DNA of 64,000 bases from JADFJB01 sp964464595 (lineage in GTDB: Bacteria; Zhuqueibacterota; JdFR-76; DREG01), in NCBI GenBank assembly GCA_964464595.1, contig CAYXGW010000004.1, forward strand, positions 62,001 to 126,000, given 5' to 3'. The notes beneath the pieces were generated by a model. It did not search any database. It saw only the letters and a program-made list of their open reading frames with translations, and was not told where the DNA came from. Of this stretch, positions 57,667-64,000 are shown piece after piece. A program made the position numbers and the translations under genes. Within the stretch, counting starts at the first letter, position 1. Every line of letters starts with the position of its first letter.

Positions 57667-58080
57667 ATGGAAAAAAACTGGGAAGAAGTCAATTTCAAAG
57701 GAAAGTTCAAGGTTTCTCTTCCTACTAGCCTTTCAGAAGTTGATGAGCAAGGCATAGATTCTGACATCGCTCAATGGGAAGGAGAGGGCATTACGGTCCG
57801 GGTAGACTACGGATTATTTTCTGATCCACTTACCTCATACGCAGATCGTCTCAATAACAACCTCTCTAATGAATACATCGGTGGTTACGCGGTAAGGATT
57901 GTAAGATTCGATCAAAATGATGGGAGCCACTTCGCTGCTGCTCATTTTCACAATTTACAAAAAAGTAGGAGCGCCAAGCTGAAAAAACTTACAGTTGTTG
58001 TGGAAACAACCCAAGAAGTGGGAAGTGAGATTTCCACAAAAATAATTAAAAGTATACAATTTAAAGGAGAAACTCGATGA
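57667..58080 (+). CDS. Small protein coupled to the matrixin-like protease
   Basis: 137 residues, no signal peptide. Alpha/beta pattern: FKGKFKVSLPTSLSEV, ITVRVDYGLFSDPL, YADRLNNNLS, then a helical/beta C-terminus. No known family. Its stop overlaps the start of the metalloprotease gene (ATGA), so the two are translated together. An inhibitor, chaperone or export partner for the protease is a reasonable hypothesis, based only on coupling. Confidence 0.65.
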   Translation: MEKNWEEVNFKGKFKVSLPTSLSEVDEQGIDSDIAQWEGEGITVRVDYGLFSDPLTSYADRLNNNLSNEYIGGYAVRIVRFDQNDGSHFAAAHFHNLQKSRSAKLKKLTVVVETTQEVGSEISTKIIKSIQFKGETR

Positions 58081-59696
58081 CTTCCAAAACCAAAAATCCG
58101 TTTGCAACAATTGCAACAGTAGATCCAACCAAAAAAGGGGCAAAAAACAAAGAACTGATACATGTCCAAGATTTTCTGCAGCGTTTTGGGTATCTCGAAG
58201 AGAGTTCCTACAAGCCGAGCGAATTAGATAATCGGACATCTGAGGCACTCAAAAAGTATCAAAGAGCCAACGGAAAGCAAGCTACCGGAGAGTTTAACAC
58301 GGCGACCCGTGAACAGATGGCCACGCATCGATGCGGTCACCCAGATATGAGCTCCGGCATCGATTTCGCAACTCAATGCGCATGGGACAAGAATCAACTA
58401 ACCTTTGCCTTTGACAATGGTACCAACGACATTGGTGGCTCTGGTGAGTTCCAGGCAGTTAGAAACGCATTTCAGACCTGGGCAGATGTAACCTCGCTCA
58501 CTTTTACTGAAGTTGCGTTAAATGCTAATCCTGACATAGTTATCGATTGGAGGCAAGCCAATGACCCAGATCACTCCATGGTGGGTGGTGTACTTGCCCA
58601 TGCTGATTTTCCGCCCGGCTGTTCAGTCGTTACCAATACTTTGCCAAAACCGGTTCATTTCGACGATGAGGAACATGCCTGGAGCAATGGCGCTGTTTCT
58701 AATGCTTTTGATGTGGAAACGGTGGCTCTCCACGAGATAGGTCATATACTTGGCCTGGCCCATTCCAATGTTTCTGGAGCTGTGATGTTTGCCTCGGTTA
58801 GCTCCAACTTTACCAAACGGGACTTGACAGCCGACGATATTTCTGGCATTCAATCTCTCTATCCCATGCAAAACTTGCAGACGGGAGCGTACACCATCCA
58901 GCAAAAGAGCAATAACCGATTTGTGGATGCACATGTGTCGGGGAACGACTTCTCTGTTGTCACCCGAACAGCGCAGAATAACGATACACAAAGATGGATT
59001 CTAACACCTGTGGGAGGCGTATATACCATCCAGCAAAAAAGCAATAACCGATTTGTAGATGCGCATGTGTCTGGGAACGACTTCTCTGTTGTCACCAGAA
59101 CAGCGCAGAATAATGATACACAGAGATGGGTACTTTCGCACTTAGATAAGGATCTCTGTACGTACACCATCCAACAGTTCAGCAATGGCCGATTCGTGGA
59201 TGCACATGAGTCGGGGAACAACTTCTCCGTCGTCACCAGAACAGCGCAGAATAATGATACACAGAGATGGACTCTAACACCTCTGGGCAACAATATGTAC
59301 ACGATCCAGCAAAAGAGCAATGGCCGATTTGTGGATGCACATGTGTCGGGGAACGACTTCTCTGTTGTCACCCGAACAGCGCAGAATAACGATACACAAA
59401 GATGGATTCTAAAACCTGTGGGCGGGTTGTACACGATCCAACAAAAGAGCAATGGCCGATTTGTGGATGCACATGAATCGTCGGGGCACGACTTCTCTGT
59501 CGTCACCAGAATAACCCAGAATAATGATACACAGAGATGGGTGCTTTTACCCTCAGGTAACAATACATTCACCATCCAACAGCTGAGTAGCGGCCGATTT
59601 GTAGATGCACATGAATCGTCGGGGAACAACTTCTCTGTCGTCACCCGAACAGCGCAAAATAACGACACACAACGGTGGCTGATCAAATCGTTGTAA
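58077..59696 (+). CDS. Matrix-metalloproteinase-like zymogen with cysteine switch and six lectin-like repeats
   Basis: 539 residues. Residues 25-82 are a peptidoglycan-binding-like/MMP prodomain (VQDFLQRFGYL, ALKKYQRANG) ending in the cysteine switch HRCGHPD with Cys86, equivalent to PRCGVPD of animal MMPs. The M10 catalytic domain (95-262) has GGVLAHADFPPG and VHFDDEEHAWS for structural metal sites, zinc motif HEIGHILGLAH (His219, Glu220, His223, His229) and Met237 of the Met-turn. Residues 272-539 are six tandem ~44-residue repeats (YTIQQKSN, RFVDAH, FSVVTRTAQNND, QRW), likely a ricin-type beta-trefoil pair. No signal peptide is visible, unusual for a zymogen; export by another route or by lysis is possible. 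Starts by four-base overlap with the small gene upstream. Confidence 0.9.
   Translation: MTSKTKNPFATIATVDPTKKGAKNKELIHVQDFLQRFGYLEESSYKPSELDNRTSEALKKYQRANGKQATGEFNTATREQMATHRCGHPDMSSGIDFATQCAWDKNQLTFAFDNGTNDIGGSGEFQAVRNAFQTWADVTSLTFTEVALNANPDIVIDWRQANDPDHSMVGGVLAHADFPPGCSVVTNTLPKPVHFDDEEHAWSNGAVSNAFDVETVALHEIGHILGLAHSNVSGAVMFASVSSNFTKRDLTADDISGIQSLYPMQNLQTGAYTIQQKSNNRFVDAHVSGNDFSVVTRTAQNNDTQRWILTPVGGVYTIQQKSNNRFVDAHVSGNDFSVVTRTAQNNDTQRWVLSHLDKDLCTYTIQQFSNGRFVDAHESGNNFSVVTRTAQNNDTQRWTLTPLGNNMYTIQQKSNGRFVDAHVSGNDFSVVTRTAQNNDTQRWILKPVGGLYTIQQKSNGRFVDAHESSGHDFSVVTRITQNNDTQRWVLLPSGNNTFTIQQLSSGRFVDAHESSGNNFSVVTRTAQNNDTQRWLIKSL
58890..59693 (+). repeat. Six tandem repeats of about 130 bases within the protease gene
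   Basis: Each unit encodes a YTIQQ...QRW segment. Copies differ by small changes (QKSNNR, QFSNGR, QLSSGR; one-residue insertion in the last two), with long stretches of near-identical DNA, which favours copy-number change. Confidence 0.88.
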
Positions 59697-59858
59697 CTCC
59701 TGTGGCACTGATGATAGGAGTTGTTCCTGAATCAACTGGAACTCTCTCAGCTACGTTCTGTAGACTTCAGATTGGGCATTAACAAACCGAGTCGTCCAAC
59801 TCAAATTGTGCCATGGAATAGGAATAGTCGATATAAAGAAATGAAGAAAAGTATAATC

Positions 59859-59930
59859 GGGTAAGGGCGGGTTTTCTCCCGCCCTCCCTACACCACCGCG
59901 AATGCAGGTCCGTGCAAGGCGGTTCCTCGC
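59859..59930 (-). mobile_element. 3' end of a group II intron (domains V and VI), remnant
   Basis: On the minus strand, 59892-59925 folds as a 34-nt domain V (GAACCGCC TTGCA ... TGCA TTCGCGGTGGT), followed by a domain VI hairpin GGGCGGG-AGAAAA-CCCGCCC and the ending TTACCCGATT. The 34-nt length and order match bacterial group II introns. No reverse transcriptase frame remains on the upstream side, so it is a truncated relic. Confidence 0.55.
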
Positions 59931-60140
59931 AGTACATATATCTAATGTAAGAATTTTCTTTCTCACACTAACAAGGCCTCGAAGTTACCAGCGCGCCACT
60001 TCATGACAGACTCGGTCGGGGATAAGTGCCTCAAACTGCTCTCTTTATACGTGAAGTTAGGCCTTTCACCATGTCTCAAGTATTACGCGATAATGAATAT
60101 CAATTTATAATAATCAATAGAATATAATTTCTACCTCCTG

Positions 60141-60180
60141 TTTCCACCATCCAAGAATTTTTCATCCGTCATTTGCTGTT
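60141..60180 (+). repeat. Dispersed intergenic repeat, family 2, copy 2
   Basis: CCACCATCCAAGAATTTTTC followed by ATCCGTCATTTGC; shares its core with copies at 56961 and 61799. Confidence 0.65.
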
Positions 60181-60204
60181 TATTCTCTCTCCTTTAAAAA
60201 AAGC

Positions 60205-60233
60205 TTGCAACTTTACTGTGCAATACATAGTAT
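60205..60233 (+). promoter_or_regulatory. Promoter of the PadR/HAAS operon
   Basis: TTGCAA, 17 bases, TAGTAT: a sigma70-like promoter whose -10 lies within the left inner arm of the operator, so repressor binding would block it. Confidence 0.5.
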
Positions 60234-60260
60234 ATAACCGACACTATGTGACACACAGTA
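60214..60260. promoter_or_regulatory. Nested palindromic operator, probably PadR site
   Basis: Outer arms TACTGTG / CACAGTA and inner arms ACATAGT / ACTATGT, each perfect, with 4-base gaps on both sides and an 11-base centre; 47 bases in total. Located 48 bases upstream of the padR start, consistent with autoregulation. Confidence 0.7.
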
Positions 60261-60307
60261 TTTGTAAATAATTAAATAATCTCTTTAATCACAATTAGGT
60301 GAACCGA

Positions 60308-60646
60308 ATGGGCGTTGAATCGATTTACGAAAAGTTACGCATGGAGCTGAGGCGAGGCACCATTGTTCTTGCGGTTTTAGCCCAGCTTCAGCAGGAGCAT
60401 TATGGCTATTCGCTGCGCAAATCATTGAAAGAAAAGGGGTTAGATGTGGATGAAGGCACGCTTTACCCACTTATTCGGCGTTTAGAAAAGCAAGGTTTGC
60501 TTGCGAGTGAGTGGCGCGAGGAAGCCAAACGCAAGAAGCGCTTTTATCAGATTTCTGAAGATGGCAAGAAAGTTTTACATCGGCTGTCTGTAGAATGGAC
60601 CCAAATAAACAGTCATATTTCACCCATGTTACCGGAGGAAAAATAA
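60308..60646 (+). CDS. PadR-family transcriptional regulator
   Basis: 112 residues from ATG 60308, chosen because AGGTGA lies five bases upstream; a GTG three codons earlier overlaps that site. Winged-helix PadR marks: RRGTIVLAVLAQL, HYGYSLRKSL, DEGTLYPLIRRLEKQGLL and RFYQISEDGKK. The dimeric repressor normally controls its own operon. The stop overlaps the start of the membrane protein gene (TAATG), the standard PadR-HAAS pairing. Confidence 0.92.
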   Translation: MGVESIYEKLRMELRRGTIVLAVLAQLQQEHYGYSLRKSLKEKGLDVDEGTLYPLIRRLEKQGLLASEWREEAKRKKRFYQISEDGKKVLHRLSVEWTQINSHISPMLPEEK

Positions 60647-61653
60647 TGGAATTAATTGACAGATACTTACAGGCAGTTGGAAGCAACTTGCCCGAAGCGA
60701 GCCGCGCGGATATAACCGAAGAATTGAGAAGCTCTTTGTATGATCACGTAGATGAGAGAAAGGAACTGCTTGGCCGGGATCTGAATGAACAAGAATTAAG
60801 TGATTTGCTCAAAAAATGGGGCCATCCGGTTAAGGTGGCAGGCAGTTATTCTCCTGCACAATATTTGATTGGGCCATCACTTTTTCCGGCCTACGTCTAT
60901 TCCTTAAAAATAGCAGCGGGTGTCGTTCTGACCATTCAGATTGCGATTACGGTTTTGGCCTTATTTACGACAAATGAATGGTTCTTTGAATTTCCGGCCT
61001 TTTTTAATCGCTTGATTTGGAGTATGTTGGTTATGACCGGAATTGTCACGGGAGTTTTCGCTATACTTGAATACACGGGTGAAAAACTGGATTGGTACGA
61101 GAATTGGGATCCTAAGAAGTTGGTCTCGGCAATTCCCGCAATGCAAATCAAAAAATCAGATGCCATTACAAATCTCAGTTTAGAAACGATTATGCTGCTG
61201 TGGTGGAATGATGCATTTGAGTTCAATTATTTTAAAATAGCTACTGATGGCCTTGAATGGACGATTGGCTTGGCGCCGGGGTGGGCGGAATTTTATTGGC
61301 CTGTCAATGTACTTCTTCTGCTGGGTATCATCTTGCATTGTTATCAATTATTTTTTCCCATAGCCGGCCTTAGTTTCGCTTCGTGGATCACTACAACGCA
61401 ATGGAATTTCCCTAAAATTATTGCTGAAATAACTTTGGATGTTGCAAGCCTCATTGTCGTTTTTAAACTACTTACGTTAAAGCCTCTTTTGGCGCTGAGT
61501 GGCGCTCCTTCCGACATATCTGAGGATGTTCGGAGGTCGTTGGAAATAACTGAGACCGGTGTGTGGTATACGCTTATGATTATTGGCTGTCTGATTGCCT
61601 ATGATTTTTACAAACATAGTCGTGTTCTGAGTAAGATGAGAAAAATTCAATGA
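60646..61653 (+). CDS. HAAS-domain membrane protein, PadR partner
   Basis: 335 residues from ATG 60646, which has GGAGG upstream and overlaps the padR stop; a more upstream ATG lacks a ribosome site. Residues 1-70 form the helical HAAS signature (MELIDRYLQAVGSNLP, DITEELRSSLYDHV, LLKKWGHPVKVAGSY). Five or six membrane helices follow (about 85-110, 125-145, 205-230, 260-280, 310-330). HAAS proteins occur with PadR regulators and are thought to transmit a membrane signal; the ligand is unknown. Confidence 0.87.
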   Translation: MELIDRYLQAVGSNLPEASRADITEELRSSLYDHVDERKELLGRDLNEQELSDLLKKWGHPVKVAGSYSPAQYLIGPSLFPAYVYSLKIAAGVVLTIQIAITVLALFTTNEWFFEFPAFFNRLIWSMLVMTGIVTGVFAILEYTGEKLDWYENWDPKKLVSAIPAMQIKKSDAITNLSLETIMLLWWNDAFEFNYFKIATDGLEWTIGLAPGWAEFYWPVNVLLLLGIILHCYQLFFPIAGLSFASWITTTQWNFPKIIAEITLDVASLIVVFKLLTLKPLLALSGAPSDISEDVRRSLEITETGVWYTLMIIGCLIAYDFYKHSRVLSKMRKIQ

Positions 61654-61660
61654 TCAATTA

Positions 61661-61695
61661 ACAATGAACAATGAACAATGAACAATGAACAATGA
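61661..61695 (+). repeat. Tandem 7-bp repeat, five units
   Basis: ACAATGA repeated five times directly after the HAAS gene, leading into AATTTG-rich repetitive DNA (61741-61790). Confidence 0.9.
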
Positions 61696-61798
61696 ACATA
61701 ACAGCAATTTTGTAACTGATGTCACTTTCTAAGACCTGAAATTTGGTATTTGATAATTTGATTTTTGTTTTTTGGGATTTGAAGTTTGCTTTCCTGCA

Positions 61799-61851
61799 GC
61801 CACTATCTAAAAATTCTCATCAGTCATTTGCCTCACCATAAAAACCTTGCA
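61799..61851 (+). repeat. Dispersed intergenic repeat, family 2, copy 3
   Basis: CCACTATCTAAAAATTCTC then ATCAGTCATTTGC and CACCATAAAAACCTTGCA; corresponds to copies at 56961 and 60141. Confidence 0.65.
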
Positions 61852-62058
61852 AAAAAGGAAGTCAATCCGTACACTGCCAGGTATTCTCAATTTAGAAAAA
61901 AATATTCCTTTTTAACAGTGCAATTGGATTCAAAGAACAATGGCCTTTTTCAGTTGGATATACGAGGAGACTATTATGGTAATTTTATTTAAACGTTTTA
62001 GTATATCAATGTTTGTTATAATACACTGTTTAAGCTTTTATAGTTGCGAGAAACGGAC

Positions 62059-62270
62059 ATGGTGGTCGAACCCAGAAATGTGTTTCGGACAGCCATTTTG
62101 AACGCAATCAAAGTGATCCTGGTCCATAATCATCCTTCCGAAAAGTTAACACCCTCGGAAGAAGATAAAGATGTGACCGATCGACTCATCCGGGTCGAAG
62201 TGGTGACCATTTGATCATTACCTCAAATCCTTCCTCAGTTTTAGGGATATTGGCTTATTTGAGGAATTAA
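62059..62270 (+). pseudogene. RadC-like (JAMM) fragment
   Basis: From 62059 the frame reads VVEPRNVFRTAILNAIKVIL, then VHNHPSEKLTPSEEDKD and DRLIR, which is the RadC/JAB metalloprotease core with its HxHPS motif. About seven residues are then missing and the frame changes, continuing as GDHLIITSNPSSVLGILAYL to TAA at 62270. The N-terminal HhH half is absent. RadC-type genes are frequent on mobile islands. Clearly non-functional. Confidence 0.75.
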
Positions 62271-62369
62271 AACAAAGCATGAAATGGATGCGCGCCGCGT
62301 ATTCGCATTCGGGTGTGAGTTCCCATTTGCGGGCGACTCGGCCTGGGAGACCGGAAAGGAGAAAGAAGA

Positions 62370-63134
62370 ATGAATCTAGTAGCTTCAGGAATCGACAATA
62401 TTGTCACTTACTTTAAAAAGGAAGGGAAACTCAAGATCGAGCATACCAGCAAAAAAAGCGACGCGCGGTACAAGAAAGGGATGGGGTACCTCAAAGACAC
62501 TATTACCATCGGACTATTGGACGAAATTGAGGAATTAAACGGTAGAACCGGGTCGAAAAGTGCCGCCAAGCAAAAAGGCCATCTTGCTCATGAATTGGTT
62601 GCCGGCTTTCTGCATTTTCGTTTTAAGGGATCTAATGAGTTTATATATGCTGCTGGTGATAAGGGATACGACGCCCAGTTTGGTGACGGCACAGAAGGAA
62701 GCCTTAAGGTAAGTGGGTCTCATAATCTTGGATTGGCCGTTGAGCTCATTGTAATTGCCAGTATAAGCCCTGGTGAGTTGACAACGGAATTTGTCAACTT
62801 CCGTGCAGGCAAAAGACATGTCCCCTTTGGCTATGGCAAAAAACTAGCGGGTACAGAAAAAATAGGCATGTTAGCGGATGCAGGAAAAGTTGCGACCGGA
62901 ACGGGTCCAAAAAAGAAAAAAATGATCCCGTATCAAAATTTGATCGAAGAGATCGCACAGTTCATTCTAGACGCGAACGCTGGAAAGAAAAATAGGGTGA
63001 AATACATTTTCAAGAAAATCACGTTCGAAGAGGGAGTATTTGATAAGCAAAAAAAACTCGAGATCTCGGGAAGGATGACGGGCGGGCCAAGGGGTATTGC
63101 CACGGGCTCATTCACAATCAGATACTATGATTGA
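62370..63134 (+). CDS. Protein of unknown function
   Basis: 254 residues with a strong AAAGGAG before the ATG. No signal or membrane helix. The core AAKQKGHLAHELVAGF and GDKGYDAQFGDGTEG, plus basic GTGPKKKKMIP, match nothing I know. The last 40 residues are beta-rich (LEISGRMTGGPRGIATGSF). Near-neutral codon pattern and good ribosome site support a real gene. It sits in the decaying accessory stretch after the RadC fragment, so recent arrival is plausible. Confidence 0.65.
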   Translation: MNLVASGIDNIVTYFKKEGKLKIEHTSKKSDARYKKGMGYLKDTITIGLLDEIEELNGRTGSKSAAKQKGHLAHELVAGFLHFRFKGSNEFIYAAGDKGYDAQFGDGTEGSLKVSGSHNLGLAVELIVIASISPGELTTEFVNFRAGKRHVPFGYGKKLAGTEKIGMLADAGKVATGTGPKKKKMIPYQNLIEEIAQFILDANAGKKNRVKYIFKKITFEEGVFDKQKKLEISGRMTGGPRGIATGSFTIRYYD

Positions 63135-63149
63135 ATCCCATGTTTGAAA

Positions 63150-63260
63150 ATTGACAATTTGAATTTGTTATTTATTTGATTTTTGGTTTTTGGTCTTTGG
63201 GAATTTGTAATTTGATTTCCAGTATCCAGGCTCCAGTATCAGCTTCAAAACAAGCATACA
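63150..63260 (+). repeat. AATTTG-rich and CCAGTATC microrepeats
   Basis: Blocks of AATTTG, TTTTTGG and CCAGTATC variants like those at 61741-61800 and 56961-56990; same order of modules as near 61.7 kb. Confidence 0.55.
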
Positions 63261-63407
63261 TCATCTCCAATTTGCATACCTAAATCTTATTCAGCGCCAA
63301 TTTTTAATTGACATCTGAGTACCCAACGGGTACCTTTGAATAATTGTAAACTTTGGACAGGGTTTAACTCTTGTTTTATTACGGTTTAAAGTAAAAAGGG
63401 ATTATTG

Positions 63408-64000
63408 ATGAGTAGCAATTTACCCGATGAACTTCGAGAATATATAAGAACCCAAAATAAAGAACTTGCTGACCGGGCTGATAACTTTTGGAAAATTGCA
63501 ACTCCAATTTTTGCCAGGCAAAGTAACCCCAATAGTAACGAAAACGGCTATCCGCATATCGAAATGGTTGAACATAATGCATGGCGTTTAATTAGAGGAG
63601 CCGGCAAAGTCGCTGATTTTGATCCATATGAATTATTCATCCTTTCTTGCGCAGTTTGCAGTCACGATTTTGATAAGGGACTATTTGATAAACTCCTAAT
63701 TGATTTAGAGCATGGGAAAGGTTCCGGAGATTTTTTAATTAACCACTATAAAGAGTTGCAGAAAAGTTTTCCTGAGGCTGTAGCCATAAAAAAAATAATC
63801 GGGCTTCATGATCTTCCTGACGGCAGATTCCAGGAAGAGCTAAAAAATATAGAGAAATCATTTCCCCTGAGTAAAGGTCCGGTAAAATTACAGATGCTTG
63901 CTGTCATTTTGAAAACAGCAGATATTTTACATACTGATAACTCCCGTATCGCTTCAATCGGAATAGATACTTCCAGTATGAACCAAAAAGAAAAAAACAA
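63408..64000 (+). CDS. HD-domain protein, N-terminal part only
   Basis: Starts at ATG 63408 with AAGGGA upstream and remains open to the right edge, giving 197 residues of an incomplete protein. It contains YPHIEMVEHNAWRL (first His), CAVCSHDFDKG (His-Asp pair), a GLHD motif and LAVILKTADILHTDNSRI, the order of metal ligands in HD phosphohydrolases, closest in feel to HD-CE domains that precede Hsp90-like ATPases in conflict systems. The match is by motif only, and what follows lies outside the window. Confidence 0.65.
   Translation, partial: MSSNLPDELREYIRTQNKELADRADNFWKIATPIFARQSNPNSNENGYPHIEMVEHNAWRLIRGAGKVADFDPYELFILSCAVCSHDFDKGLFDKLLIDLEHGKGSGDFLINHYKELQKSFPEAVAIKKIIGLHDLPDGRFQEELKNIEKSFPLSKGPVKLQMLAVILKTADILHTDNSRIASIGIDTSSMNQKEKN

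Larger units (their letters stand above)
61654..62058. other. Repeat-rich intergenic stretch
   Basis: Holds the heptamer array, an AATTTG/TTTTTG-rich block that recurs at 63150-63220, and copy 3 of repeat family 2. A 68-codon frame at 61786 is formed by repeat sequence and is not convincing as a gene. Confidence 0.5.

Noticed and set aside
58859..59686. 275-codon open frame antisense to the lectin repeats
   Set aside because: Repeated composition leaves the antisense frame open; the sense strand has clear protein motifs and a ribosome context.
61786..61992. 68-codon open frame on the plus strand
   Set aside because: It begins inside dispersed repeat family 2 and shows no ribosome site or motif.

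Overview
The window reads as chromosome of an uncultivated-type bacterium of the FCB superphylum, most like KSB1 or Calditrichota. Supporting marks are two secreted proteins ending in a FlgD-like sorting domain with the NYPNPFNP motif, a PorV/FadL-like outer-membrane protein with the GMGGAF...NPAGL signature, a GWxTD-domain TPR lipoprotein, many lipoproteins and beta-propeller exported proteins, and moderate to low GC. No tRNA or rRNA gene was found. The lineage is an inference from gene content only.

Layout. 1-8 kb (minus strand): lipoproteins, an M43 (pappalysin/cytophagalysin) metalloprotease, a GC-richer serine beta-lactamase-like hydrolase, and a peptidoglycan amidase with a coiled-coil membrane partner. 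8.4-21.5 kb (minus): a membrane-bound SpoIIE/RsbU phosphatase, a Nudix hydrolase, a YhaM-like OB-HD nuclease, a penicillin-acylase-family hydrolase, then an envelope block (CxxCH lipoprotein, two outer-membrane proteins, GWxTD lipoprotein, a Tyr/Gly then Ser/Arg/Lys-rich lipoprotein). 21.7-26.6 kb: thiol peroxidase on plus; on minus a TonB-like/ExbB/ExbD operon, an RNase Z-like metallo-beta-lactamase, CutA, a small protein and a MITE-like element. 26.8-35.6 kb: a frameshifted FKBP lipoprotein gene, an orphan gene bracketed by 25-bp direct repeats, and two >1000-residue BNR propeller paralogues separated by a second orphan gene.

35.9-42 kb (plus) is a signalling module: BNR lipoprotein, Cache-HAMP histidine kinase, NtrC-type sigma54 activator, and a stand-alone receiver protein with a recognisable -24/-12 promoter. 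42-54 kb is a secreted-protein cluster: a sorting-domain protein with a split fibronectin III domain, a truncated SBBP-type gene, a subtilase carrying an N-terminal dockerin (in-frame TGA in its signal peptide), a cohesin protein with a sorting domain, a Laminin-B-like protein with a recent internal duplication, and a collapsed fragment of the cohesin gene. The dockerin/cohesin pair suggests the protease docks onto the sorted cohesin protein.

54-64 kb: a membrane protein with an S9 peptidase, then an accessory, decaying stretch: frameshifted BrnA-like antitoxin, a matrix-metalloproteinase-like zymogen with cysteine switch and six lectin-like repeats, the 3' end of a group II intron, a PadR/HAAS operon with a 47-bp nested operator, a RadC fragment, a family of dispersed intergenic repeats, an unknown gene, and at the right edge the start of an HD-domain protein.

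Several genes are broken by a single-base change, two of them by loss of one T in a T run. Either assembly error or recent decay would explain this, and it should be settled before those genes are called dead.
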